Shown here piece after piece: positions 1-5,695 of a DNA stretch of 7,620 nt. Under the pieces are notes generated by a model that had not been told where the DNA came from, did no database searches, and was given only the letters and a program-made list of their open reading frames with translations. Source of the stretch: Calditrichota bacterium (lineage in GTDB: Bacteria > Zixibacteria > MSB-5A5 > GN15 > FEB-12); the NCBI GenBank assembly GCA_008501655.1, contig QQUK01000175.1, forward strand, positions 1-7,620, in the 5' to 3' direction. Made by a program: the position numbers and the translations under genes. Positions within the stretch are counted from its first letter, which is position 1; each line of letters begins with the position of its first letter.

Positions 1-375
1 TTACAATTTCAAACCACCGGCACGGGCTCCGTCAGCAACAGCTTTAACCCGTCCGTGATAACGTGATTTATTCTTATCAAATACTACTTGTTCAATTCCT
101 TTTTCAGCTGCGAGTTTGGCGATAACTTTACCGACAACTTCAGCAGTCTGAGTTTTGTTCATATCAGATTTGATCTCCGATGAAACATTTTTGGAATTGG
201 TTGCCGCCGCTGCCAGCGTCACTCTGTTCACATCATCAACAATCTGGACGTAAACATTTTTGAGTGTCTTGGCAACAGTCAGACGCGGACGCTCCGGTGT
301 ACCGGTAATTTTTAAACGGACACGGGCGCGACGTCTATTAGCTTTTTTACTTTTGACAACATTCTTATCAGCCAT
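1..375 (-). CDS. rplR: 50S ribosomal protein L18
   Basis: L18 binds 5S rRNA with L5 and L25 and anchors it in the central protuberance of the 50S subunit. The 124-residue product is within the usual family length. It has the basic N-terminus (RRRARVR around residues 14-20), the RPRLTV strand (29-34), the VYVQIVDD segment (41-48) and the C-terminal signature YHGRVKAVADGAR (106-118). The ATG lies 20 nt after the rplF stop. The upstream SD-like element is weak (GGTG about 9 nt away), one of the poorest in the cluster. The TAA stop is the first three bases of the window, so the next gene, expected to be rpsE (S5), lies just outside. Identification is by family motifs and operon position and is very secure. 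Confidence 0.97.
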   Translation of the reverse strand: MADKNVVKSKKANRRRARVRLKITGTPERPRLTVAKTLKNVYVQIVDDVNRVTLAAAATNSKNVSSEIKSDMNKTQTAEVVGKVIAKLAAEKGIEQVVFDKNKSRYHGRVKAVADGARAGGLKL

Positions 376-395
376 TTTTTACACCAATAGTTTAA

Positions 396-935
396 TTAAC
401 CTGCAGTTTTACCGGCTTTGGAACGAACATATTCTCCGACATACCGAATACCTTTACCTTTGTAAGGTTCCGGCGGGCGGAATCCGCGAATCTTCGCAGC
501 AACCTGTCCGACCAGTTCTTTATCAATACCGGTGACAATAATTTTATTTTCTTTCGGAATTACTTCCAAATTGATACCTTCCGGCGCTCTCATCACGATA
601 GGATGAGAATACCCGACATAAATAATCAGGACATTGCCCTTAATTTCAGCACGATATCCAACACCAATCATCTGAAGTTCCCTGGTGTATCCTTCGGAAA
701 CACCGACTACCATGTTGTTCAAGAGTGCTCTTGTCAAACCATGGAGTGCGGAATGTCTTTTCTGATCGGTCGGTCTGGTTACGACAACCTGATTCTCTTC
801 AATAGCAGCGGTCATATCCGGATGAATTACCCGTTCAAGAGTTCCTTTGGGACCTTTGACCGTGACCAGTTTATCTTTGATATCGACTGTTGTTTTATCC
901 GGGATCGGAATCGGAGACTTACCTACTCGTGACAT
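396..935 (-). CDS. rplF: 50S ribosomal protein L6
   Basis: L6 binds 23S rRNA near the sarcin-ricin loop and the factor-binding site of the large subunit. The 179-residue product is full length for bacterial L6, which has two repeated domains. Visible motifs are the MSRVGKSPIPIP start, HGLTRALLNNMVVGVSEG (65-82) closing the first domain, VGYSHPI (107-113) in the second, and the signature PPEPYKGKGIRY (154-165) followed by a short basic tail. The ATG is preceded by an AGGA-type SD in the 14-nt gap after rpsH. It lies between rpsH and rplR as in the classical spc operon. Nothing is odd in length or motifs. Confidence 0.98.
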   Translation of the reverse strand: MSRVGKSPIPIPDKTTVDIKDKLVTVKGPKGTLERVIHPDMTAAIEENQVVVTRPTDQKRHSALHGLTRALLNNMVVGVSEGYTRELQMIGVGYRAEIKGNVLIIYVGYSHPIVMRAPEGINLEVIPKENKIIVTGIDKELVGQVAAKIRGFRPPEPYKGKGIRYVGEYVRSKAGKTAG

Positions 936-949
936 AATCCAATCCTTTC

Positions 950-1348
950 TTACCAGCAGCGGCAGATCATCTCTCCGCCAATACCTTTTTGAGCAGCATC
1001 AAAATTAGTCATAACACCCTGTGATGTAGAGACAATCATGAGTCCGCGCATATTATGTATAGTTGCTTTGACATCATCAGCATTCATATACTGACGAAGT
1101 CCCGGTTTAGACATGCGTACCAAGCCTTTGATAACCGGTTCATCCTGACGATTATAACGGAGGTATACCCGAAGGATCCCCTGTTTGTTGTCAGGAAGTT
1201 CAACTAAATCGTTTACAAGTTTATTTTCTTTTAAAATGCGGATAACCTCGCGCTTCACACCGGAAGCCGGGATATCGACAGCATTTTTCTTTGCCTTTGA
1301 GGCGTTACGAATCCTCGTCAGCAAATCAGCGATAGGGTCAGTCATCAT
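950..1348 (-). CDS. rpsH: 30S ribosomal protein S8
   Basis: S8 is a primary 16S rRNA-binding protein that organises the central domain of the 30S platform. In E. coli it also represses spc operon translation by binding the L5 mRNA region; that is known for E. coli and not shown here. The 132-residue product has the TDPIADLLTRIRNA N-terminus (3-16), the KPGLR turn (81-85), the rRNA-contacting STSQGVMT motif (107-114) and the GIGGE end motif (122-126). The ORF begins with two ATGs in tandem. AGGAG lies 11 nt from the first and 14 nt from the second, so the first is preferred. The gene starts 21 nt after rpsN. Confidence 0.98.
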   Translation of the reverse strand: MMTDPIADLLTRIRNASKAKKNAVDIPASGVKREVIRILKENKLVNDLVELPDNKQGILRVYLRYNRQDEPVIKGLVRMSKPGLRQYMNADDVKATIHNMRGLMIVSTSQGVMTNFDAAQKGIGGEMICRCW

Positions 1349-1359
1349 AACTGCAATTA

Positions 1360-1364
1360 CTCCT
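1360..1364 (-). promoter_or_regulatory. Ribosome binding site of rpsH
   Basis: AGGAG on the minus strand, 11 nt upstream of the first of two tandem ATG codons. This long spacing makes the second ATG (14 nt away) unlikely and so decides the start. Confidence 0.75.
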
Positions 1365-1369
1365 GCTTT

Positions 1370-1555
1370 TTACCAACTGGCTTTTACAACGCCAGGCAAA
1401 TCACCCGCGAGCGCCATATCTCTGAAGCAGATACGGCAAAGCCCGAACCGGCGCATATACGCTCTCGGACGGCCGCATTTGCGGCATCGATTATACGAAC
1501 GGACCGCGAATTTAGGTTTACGTTTCTGTTTTTCTACCAAACAAGTTTTTGCCAT
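1370..1555 (-). CDS. rpsN: 30S ribosomal protein S14, zinc-binding short type
   Basis: S14 sits in the 30S head and helps assemble the 3' major domain of 16S rRNA. At 61 residues this is the short form, also called type Z or C+, rather than the ~100-residue zinc-free form. Four cysteines make a zinc ribbon: C24 and C27 in RCRKCG, and C40 and C43 in LCRICF. The conserved SYNRC and LCRICFRDMA blocks and the terminal ASW (59-61) are intact. The ATG is 9 nt after the rplE stop, and AGGA overlapping that TAG stop serves as SD, which suggests translational coupling. It lies between rplE and rpsH as expected. Whether the genome also has a zinc-independent paralogue elsewhere cannot be seen here. Confidence 0.98.
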   Translation of the reverse strand: MAKTCLVEKQKRKPKFAVRSYNRCRKCGRPRAYMRRFGLCRICFRDMALAGDLPGVVKASW

Positions 1556-1564
1556 AACAAATTC

Positions 1565-2104
1565 CTATTTGCGGAAAGGCATTCCGAACTCTTCAAGCAA
1601 CTGGCGAGCTTCGGCATCTGTCTCAGCAGTTGTTGCGAACGTAATGTTCATTCCGCGAATTTTATCAACTTTATCATAATCTATTTCTGGAAAAATCAAC
1701 TGCTCTTTCAATCCAAGATTGAAATTACCGCGGCCGTCGAATGCTTTCGGGTTAATACCCCGGAAATCACGAATACGGGGAATCGCAACATTGATCAGTC
1801 TGTCTAAAAATTCATACATTGCATCACGACGTAATGTGACAGAACAACCAATAGCAACACCTTCACGGAGTTTAAAATTTGAGATTGATTTTTTCGCTTT
1901 ATTAATCGATGGCTTTCTGCCGGTGATTTTTTCAAGATCGCCAACAGCTGCTTCGAGTGTTTTTGCATTCTGCACAGCTTCACCAACACCGATATTAACT
2001 ACGACTTTTGTAATCTTAGGAATCTGCATCACTGACTTATAATTATTATCTTTCATCAGCTTCGGCATGATTTCGCTTTTATATTTTTCTTGAAGTCTCG
2101 CCAT
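1565..2104 (-). CDS. rplE: 50S ribosomal protein L5
   Basis: L5 binds 5S rRNA with L18 and forms part of the central protuberance and the B1b bridge to the 30S head. From the chosen ATG the product is 179 residues and begins MARLQEKYKSEI, the usual L5 N-terminus. Other blocks are VMQIPKITKVVVNIGVGEA (25-43), SINKAKKSISNFKLREG (66-82), IPRIRDFRGI (108-117), NFNLGLKEQLIFPEI (127-141) and the terminal EEFGMPF. An in-frame TTG six bases upstream would add two residues, but it is only 2 nt from the SD (AAGGA), whereas the ATG is 8 nt away. The ATG at 2102-2104 is therefore preferred. The stop is TAG. Confidence 0.97.
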   Translation of the reverse strand: MARLQEKYKSEIMPKLMKDNNYKSVMQIPKITKVVVNIGVGEAVQNAKTLEAAVGDLEKITGRKPSINKAKKSISNFKLREGVAIGCSVTLRRDAMYEFLDRLINVAIPRIRDFRGINPKAFDGRGNFNLGLKEQLIFPEIDYDKVDKIRGMNITFATTAETDAEARQLLEEFGMPFRK

Positions 2105-2112
2105 TTTCAAAT

Positions 2113-2117
2113 TCCTT
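2113..2117 (-). promoter_or_regulatory. Ribosome binding site of rplE
   Basis: AAGGA on the minus strand, 8 nt before the rplE ATG and overlapping the rplX TAA stop at 2116-2118. It is too close (2 nt) to the alternative upstream TTG at 2108-2110, so it decides the start. The overlap suggests translational coupling of L24 and L5. Confidence 0.75.
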
Positions 2118-2433
2118 AAATCTCTTCGCCGGTTTTACGGCAAATTCTTACTTTTGTTTTCTTTCCACCGTCTGTAATGACTTTTGTCGAAATCTTAGTC
2201 GGACCGCCGAGAGTATTGGAGTACAGAGCGACATTACTGATATGAATTGGAGCTTCAATCGAAATAATTCCGCCTTTCGGATTCTTTTGAGTCGGACGCT
2301 GATGGCGTTTGACCATATTGATACCTTCGACTAATACTTTGTCATTATCTTTACCAACAAAGAGAACCTTACCGGTTTTCCCTGCTGATTTTCCGGTTCT
2401 TACGAATACAGTATCACCTTTTTTTATCTTCAT
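2116..2433 (-). CDS. rplX: 50S ribosomal protein L24
   Basis: L24 is one of the two assembly-initiator proteins of the 50S subunit and binds the 5' region of 23S rRNA near the tunnel exit. The 105-residue product is of usual length. It has the N-terminal KOW motif (KKGDTVFVRTGKSAGKTGKV, 4-23), followed by VLVEGINMVKRH (33-44), NPKGGII (51-57), EAPIHISNV (60-68) and the usual C-terminal KVRICRKTGE (94-103). The ATG is 15 nt after the rplN stop and has a GGAG SD 7 nt away. The gene order rplN-rplX-rplE is canonical. No unusual residue or length change is seen. Confidence 0.98.
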   Translation of the reverse strand: MKIKKGDTVFVRTGKSAGKTGKVLFVGKDNDKVLVEGINMVKRHQRPTQKNPKGGIISIEAPIHISNVALYSNTLGGPTKISTKVITDGGKKTKVRICRKTGEEI

Positions 2434-2448
2434 AGTATTCTCCCTCTC

Positions 2449-2814
2449 TTAGAGGACCTCCGGAGCGAGGGATAAAATTTTCATAAATTGTTTTTCTCGC
2501 AACTCACGGGCAACCGGACCAAAGATACGGGTACCGCGCGGTTCTTTCTGTTCATTTATGATGACTGCAGCGTTATCGGAAAATCTGATTGCAGAACCGT
2601 CTTTACGCTTTAAAGCTTTTTTGGTACGGACGATAACTGCTTTACAGACTTCTGATTTTTTTACCGTACCGCCGGGGATCGCTTCTTTCACTGTCACAAC
2701 GATAATATCGCCGATCTTAGCTGATTTCTTGCGACCGCCAAGGATACGAAAACACATCACCTTTTTGGCACCTGAGTTGTCTGCTACAGAAAGTACTGAA
2801 TATTCTTGAATCAT
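2449..2814 (-). CDS. rplN: 50S ribosomal protein L14
   Basis: L14 lies on the 50S subunit interface, contacts 16S rRNA helix 14 in bridge B8 and neighbours L19; it is also where the silencing factor RsfS docks in bacteria. The product is 121 residues against the usual ~122. Conserved stretches include ADNSGAK (11-17), IPGGTVKK (46-53), KRKDGSAIRF (69-78), NAAVIIN (81-87) and the signature RIFGPVAREL (96-105). In E. coli this gene opens the spc operon behind its own promoter; here only 24 nt separate it from rpsQ. AAAGGA lies 10 nt before the ATG. The rpsQ TAG stop happens to be in the same frame as rplN. Confidence 0.98.
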   Translation of the reverse strand: MIQEYSVLSVADNSGAKKVMCFRILGGRKKSAKIGDIIVVTVKEAIPGGTVKKSEVCKAVIVRTKKALKRKDGSAIRFSDNAAVIINEQKEPRGTRIFGPVARELREKQFMKILSLAPEVL

Positions 2815-2838
2815 CTTACATACATCCTTTCTGCAAGC

Positions 2839-3105
2839 CTATTTGGCTTTTTCCAAAATTTCAACCAGACGCCAGCGCTTGTTTTTAGACATCGGACGAG
2901 TTTCCATTACTTTGCAAACATCACCGACTGACGCTTCATTGTTTTCATCGTGAACCATGAGTTTGGAAGATGTCCGGAATGTTTTCACATAGATAGGATG
3001 ACGCATCACACGTTCGATTTCCATAGTGAAGCTTTTATCCATCTTTGAAGAGATAACTTTCCCAACTCTAACTTTTCTCAGGCTTGTTCTTTTATTTTCT
3101 GCCAT
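2839..3105 (-). CDS. rpsQ: 30S ribosomal protein S17
   Basis: S17 is a primary 16S rRNA-binding protein with an OB fold that acts in 5' domain assembly of the 30S body. The 88-residue product is of normal length. It has the RKVRVGKVISSKMDKSF N-terminal strand pair (10-26), RHPIYVK (35-41), HDENNEASVGD (52-62) and the signature METRPMSKNKRWRLVEI (67-83). The ATG follows the rpmC stop by 14 nt, with GGAG 8 nt upstream. The stop is TAG. This is the last gene of the classical S10 operon, but the cluster continues directly into rplN. Confidence 0.98.
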   Translation of the reverse strand: MAENKRTSLRKVRVGKVISSKMDKSFTMEIERVMRHPIYVKTFRTSSKLMVHDENNEASVGDVCKVMETRPMSKNKRWRLVEILEKAK

Positions 3106-3119
3106 TTCTCAAACTCCGC

Positions 3120-3383
3120 CTATTTCTCTTTGCCTTTAGAAGCCTTCGAGTCATCTAAAATCGAAACAGAGCTTTCGGCAAGTTTTCTAATTCCAAGTTT
3201 ATCTTCGTTTAAGACGGTCAAGATCAGAGCCTGTTCACGGCGGATCTGTCTTAAGCGAAGCGGATTATCCAATGCTTTGAGCGAGCGTCTCATATTGAGA
3301 TTAAACTGCTCATCGATCAGATCATTCTTCTTCTGCAGGAGCTCTTCGCGGGTCAAGTCACGTAAATCACTAATTTTCAGCAC
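3120..3383 (-). CDS. rpmC: 50S ribosomal protein L29 with a short C-terminal extension
   Basis: L29 is a small two-helix protein next to L23 at the polypeptide exit tunnel, where it helps form the docking platform for nascent-chain factors. The product has 87 residues where many L29 proteins have 60-70. The core is recognisable: ISDLRDLTREELLQKKNDL (4-22), EQFNLNMRRSL (25-35), DNPLRLRQIRRE (39-50) and ILTVLNE (54-60). About 25 charged residues follow, ending in SKGKEK. The start is GTG, 2 nt after the rplP stop, with AAGGAG 7 nt upstream and inside the last codons of rplP. No nearby ATG gives the family N-terminus. The stop is TAG. Confidence 0.95.
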   Translation of the reverse strand: MLKISDLRDLTREELLQKKNDLIDEQFNLNMRRSLKALDNPLRLRQIRREQALILTVLNEDKLGIRKLAESSVSILDDSKASKGKEK

Positions 3384-3385
3384 GA

Positions 3386-3808
3386 TTATACTCCTTCTGA
3401 TTCCTGTCGCGAGACGAATTTAGTTTTCATCGGCAGTTTATTGGAACCGAGTCTCATAGCTTCACGAGCCATTTCCTCGGAAACACCTTCAATTTCAAAC
3501 AAAATTCTTCCCGGTTTTACTACAGCAACCCAAGATTCCGGTGCACCTTTACCCTTACCCATGCGGGTTTCAGCAGGTTTTTTGGTAATAGGTTTATCGG
3601 GAAAAACTCTAATCCATATTTTACCGCCACGTTTTACGTAACGGGTCATCGCAACACGAGCAGCCTCGATCTGACGGCTTGTCATCCAGCATGCTTCAAT
3701 TGACTTCAGACCATATTCTCCAAAATCAACTGTAAAACCGCCTTTTGCTTTACCGGTTCTCCGACCGCGCTGCATCTTACGATGTTTTACTTTTTTGGGC
3801 ATTAACAT
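3386..3808 (-). CDS. rplP: 50S ribosomal protein L16
   Basis: L16 sits at the base of the central protuberance beside the A-site tRNA and is needed late in 50S assembly. The 140-residue product is full length. It shows the MLMPKKVKHRKMQRGR start, SRQIEAARVAMTRYVKRGGK (44-63), IWIRVFPDKPIT (64-75), RMGKGKG (82-88) and the KLPMKTKFV end motif. R82 aligns with E. coli Arg81, the residue hydroxylated there by RoxA/YcfD; modification here is unknown. The first ATG is kept because GGGAG is 9 nt away and MLMPK is a common L16 start; an internal ATG two codons on is the alternative. Its last codons hold the SD of rpmC. Confidence 0.98.
   Translation of the reverse strand: MLMPKKVKHRKMQRGRRTGKAKGGFTVDFGEYGLKSIEACWMTSRQIEAARVAMTRYVKRGGKIWIRVFPDKPITKKPAETRMGKGKGAPESWVAVVKPGRILFEIEGVSEEMAREAMRLGSNKLPMKTKFVSRQESEGV
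3391..3396 (-). promoter_or_regulatory. Ribosome binding site of rpmC (GTG start)
   Basis: AAGGAG on the minus strand, 7 nt before the GTG start of rpmC and lying within the last codons of rplP. It supports GTG as a genuine start and suggests L16-L29 translational coupling. Confidence 0.8.
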
Positions 3809-3832
3809 CTAAACAATCTCCCAATAACCATA

Positions 3833-4819
3833 TTAACTCTCTGACCCTTTTGAGGAATCAGATTTCGTTTCAGGTTTTGCTGTCTTTGTTTCGGTTTTGG
3901 TTGAAGCAGTTTTAGCTTTTGGTTTTGCATCTGATTTTTTGGCATCTTTTGGAGTATCAGCTGCAGCGCCTGTGGCTTCTGCTTTCTTTGCCGGTCTTTC
4001 AGGACGGCGACCTCTCGGTGCCGACTTGGAGCCGCCTGCGTCATCGGTTTTACGGCGAATGCGTCCACGGGGACGTTTCTTTCCGCCTTTACCGGAGGCA
4101 TCTCGCGGACGTCTCGGTTTACCCTGAGAACCGGTTTGTGAATCTATTGATTCGGCATCTTTCTTTTCTTTATCTTCGTAAAAGTTTCCTACTTCAAGGA
4201 TCTCACCTTTACAAATCCACACCTTCACACCGATACAACCATAGGTTGTATGGGCTGTTGATGTAGCATAATCAATATCTGCGCGAAGAGTATGAAGCGG
4301 GGTTCTACCCTCTTTATACTTTTCGTCACGTGCGATTTCAGCACCGCCTAAACGACCGGAACAACGGATTTTGATACCCATTGCACCCATCTTCATGGTT
4401 GAGGCAATCGTTTTTTTCATCGCTCTTCTGAAAGAAACACGACCCTCAAGCTGACGGGCAATTGAATCAGCAACAAGCTGGGCGTTGAGTTCAGGTTTTC
4501 TGACTTCAACGATATTCAGCAAGATATCTTTGTTGGTCAAAAGTTGTAATTCGCTGCGGAGTTTATCGACCTCTTGTCCTTTTCGACCGATAACAATACC
4601 GGGACGTGATGTATGAATATCCACGGTGACTTTTTTCGGTGCCCGAGAGATAGAGACCATTGCAATACCGGCGTTGTCTAATCGACGCTTGATATAACGT
4701 TTGATCTGTAAATCTTCATGGACCAGGTCGGCAAATTTGTTGTCCGGAGCGAACCAACGACTGTTCCAGGATTTAATAACACCTAATCTAAACCCTACTG
4801 GATGAGTCTTCTGTCCCAA
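3833..4819 (-). CDS. rpsC: 30S ribosomal protein S3 with a long basic C-terminal tail
   Basis: S3 is in the 30S head at the mRNA entry channel, with S4 and S5, and takes part in mRNA unwinding. The core (to about residue 212) aligns without gaps to my recall of E. coli S3: GQKTHPVGFRLG start, type II KH domain with the GXXG loop G78-RK-G81, R131/R132/K135 matching the helicase-associated residues, SGRLGGAEIAR (154-164), EGRTPLHTLRADIDY (170-184) and AHTTYGCIGVKVWI (189-202). The product has 328 residues, about 95 more than E. coli S3, the excess being a low-complexity tail. The start is TTG, with AAGGAG 6 nt upstream; no in-frame ATG gives the family N-terminus. It lies between rplV and rplP as expected. 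Confidence 0.97.
   Translation of the reverse strand: MGQKTHPVGFRLGVIKSWNSRWFAPDNKFADLVHEDLQIKRYIKRRLDNAGIAMVSISRAPKKVTVDIHTSRPGIVIGRKGQEVDKLRSELQLLTNKDILLNIVEVRKPELNAQLVADSIARQLEGRVSFRRAMKKTIASTMKMGAMGIKIRCSGRLGGAEIARDEKYKEGRTPLHTLRADIDYATSTAHTTYGCIGVKVWICKGEILEVGNFYEDKEKKDAESIDSQTGSQGKPRRPRDASGKGGKKRPRGRIRRKTDDAGGSKSAPRGRRPERPAKKAEATGAAADTPKDAKKSDAKPKAKTASTKTETKTAKPETKSDSSKGSES
3836..4180 (-). other. Low-complexity C-terminal tail of S3
   Basis: Codes for about residues 214-328 of S3. There is an acidic/basic linker (EDKEKKDAESID, 215-226) and then an Arg/Gly/Pro/Lys-rich part (about 231-280, with KKRPRGRIRRK at 247-257 and APRGRRPERPAKK at 267-279). The last part (about 281-328) is rich in Ala, Lys, Thr, Asp and Glu and ends in SSKGSES. 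It looks disordered and nucleic-acid-binding by composition; this is inference. The reading frame is continuous with the core and ends at TAA, so it is not an evident frameshift product. Confidence 0.85.
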
Positions 4820-4825
4820 TATATT

Positions 4826-4831
4826 CTCCTT
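4826..4831 (-). promoter_or_regulatory. Ribosome binding site of rpsC (TTG start)
   Basis: AAGGAG on the minus strand, 6 nt before the TTG start of rpsC, in the 25-nt gap after rplV. It is among the strongest SD matches in the window and makes TTG the credible start, since the S3 N-terminus (GQKTHPVGF) begins directly after it. Confidence 0.85.
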
Positions 4832-4844
4832 AAAAAACCTTCAA

Positions 4845-5384
4845 TTAACTTTCTTTTTTACTTGCTGTCTTTTTCGCAGTTTTTTTAGCTGCGGTCTTTT
4901 TTACAGCGGTCTTCTTTGCAGCAGTTTTCTTTTTGGCAGTCTTTTTGGCAGCAGTCTTTTTCTTTGCTGTTTTCTTAGTTGCTGTCTTTTTTACAGCAGC
5001 TTTTTTCTTCGGCGCCGGCTTCTGTGTATCTATGTCTGCCTGACCTTCAACTTCAACTGTTAAATGACAAAAACGTTTGTGATATCTGAAAACACGACCC
5101 ATCGAACGGAAACGAATTCGTTTCTGGGTCGGGGCAGCATCAACGATGATATTCTTAATCGTCAAATCTTCCGGATGCAGACTATCGGTACCTTCCTGAG
5201 AAAGTGCGTTTGCAGCAGCAGATTTAACGGTACGGGCCAGATGAACAGCAGCAATTTTAGGGGTGAAATTTAACACCGCCAGAGCTTTTTCAACCGGCAT
5301 TCCTTTAACATTATTTGCGACCAAACGCATCTTCCGGGGAGGTATTGAAAGATATTTTAATCGCGCTGTAGACGTAATCAACAT
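4845..5384 (-). CDS. rplV: 50S ribosomal protein L22 with a KKTA-repeat C-terminal tail
   Basis: L22 binds all domains of 23S rRNA, and its long beta-hairpin lines the exit tunnel near the macrolide-binding constriction. The core (about residues 1-115) is standard: TARLKYLSIPPRKMRLVANN (6-25), KIAAVHLARTVKSAAANA (43-60), then the hairpin and last strand (about 82-114, with PTQKRIRFRSMGR at 85-97). The product has 179 residues where L22 is usually ~110-120. The excess is a lysine/threonine/alanine tail after residue 120. The ATG is 4 nt after the rpsS stop, with only a modest SD (AAGG, 9 nt), so it may depend on coupling to rpsS translation. The stop is TAA. Confidence 0.97.
   Translation of the reverse strand: MLITSTARLKYLSIPPRKMRLVANNVKGMPVEKALAVLNFTPKIAAVHLARTVKSAAANALSQEGTDSLHPEDLTIKNIIVDAAPTQKRIRFRSMGRVFRYHKRFCHLTVEVEGQADIDTQKPAPKKKAAVKKTATKKTAKKKTAAKKTAKKKTAAKKTAVKKTAAKKTAKKTASKKES
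4863..4991 (-). repeat. KKTA pentapeptide-period repeat in the L22 tail
   Basis: Codes for residues 132-174 of L22. The KKTA tetrapeptide occurs nine times, eight of them at an exact five-residue (15-bp) period starting at 132, 137, 142, 147, 152, 157, 162 and 167, and the last at 171. The fifth position is mostly A, K, T or V. At DNA level the units differ at synonymous positions (ACA/ACT/ACC, GCA/GCT, AAA/AAG), so the array is degenerate and not a freshly expanded perfect repeat. It resembles the tails of histone-H1-like bacterial proteins in composition. Confidence 0.9.
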
Positions 5385-5388
5385 ATCA

Positions 5389-5679
5389 TTAACCCTTTAC
5401 TGAGGAAGCGCGCTCAACAAGCTTGCCGCCGTGGCCGCGGTATGTTCTGGTCGGGGCAAACTCACCGAGTTTATGACCAACCATATTTTCAGTTATATAT
5501 ATAGGTACAAATTTGTTGCCGGTATGGACTGCAATGGTATGTCCGATAAATTCCGGTAATACTGTTGAACGTCGCGACCAGGTTTTAATTACTTTTTTCT
5601 GACCGGAATCGTTGAGTTTATCAACTTTTTTCAACAGATGGTCATCAACAAATGGACCTTTTTTTAGTGAACGAGGCAT
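5389..5679 (-). CDS. rpsS: 30S ribosomal protein S19
   Basis: S19 is in the 30S head, partners S13 and contacts the 50S through bridge B1a. The 96-residue product is close to the usual 92-95. It begins MPRSLKKGPFVDDHLLKKV and contains KTWSRRSTVLPEFIGHTIAVH (32-52) and the signature running from GNKFVPIYITENMVGHKLGE (54-73) into FAPTRTYRGHGG (74-85). The ATG has GGAG 8 nt upstream in the 16-nt gap after rplB. Only 4 nt separate its TAA stop from the rplV ATG, which suggests coupled translation. Nothing is unusual in the protein. Confidence 0.98.
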   Translation of the reverse strand: MPRSLKKGPFVDDHLLKKVDKLNDSGQKKVIKTWSRRSTVLPEFIGHTIAVHTGNKFVPIYITENMVGHKLGEFAPTRTYRGHGGKLVERASSVKG

Positions 5680-5695
5680 CTATCAATCTCCGCCT

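Noticed and set aside
260..935. Plus-strand ORFs opposite rplR and rplF (up to 109 codons), and similar ones opposite most genes
   Set aside because: They are antisense shadows of clearly conserved ribosomal-protein genes, with no family resemblance.
2812..2829. A tiny upstream ORF (ATG TAT GTA AGA TGA) whose stop overlaps the rplN ATG, with a second ATG-TAA start-stop inside it
   Set aside because: The AGGA site is directly abutted to the first ATG, too close to initiate there, and it sits at a workable distance from the real rplN start. Short ATG-containing spacers like this arise by chance.
2815..2841. The S17 TAG stop is in frame with rplN, so readthrough could give an S17-L14 fusion
   Set aside because: One in three adjacent junctions is in frame by chance, there is no readthrough signal, and rplN has its own SD and a family-standard start.
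3802..4101. A 99-codon minus-strand ORF in another frame within the S3 tail, running into the rplP start
   Set aside because: It overlaps the low-complexity S3 tail, whose biased composition suppresses stops in other frames. It has no recognisable protein family, and the S3 frame fully explains the region.
3836..4180. Possibility that the S3 tail is a frameshift artefact
   Set aside because: The tail continues in frame from an intact core with consistently basic composition, ends in TAA 24 nt before rplP, and no other frame restores a recognisable S3 end.
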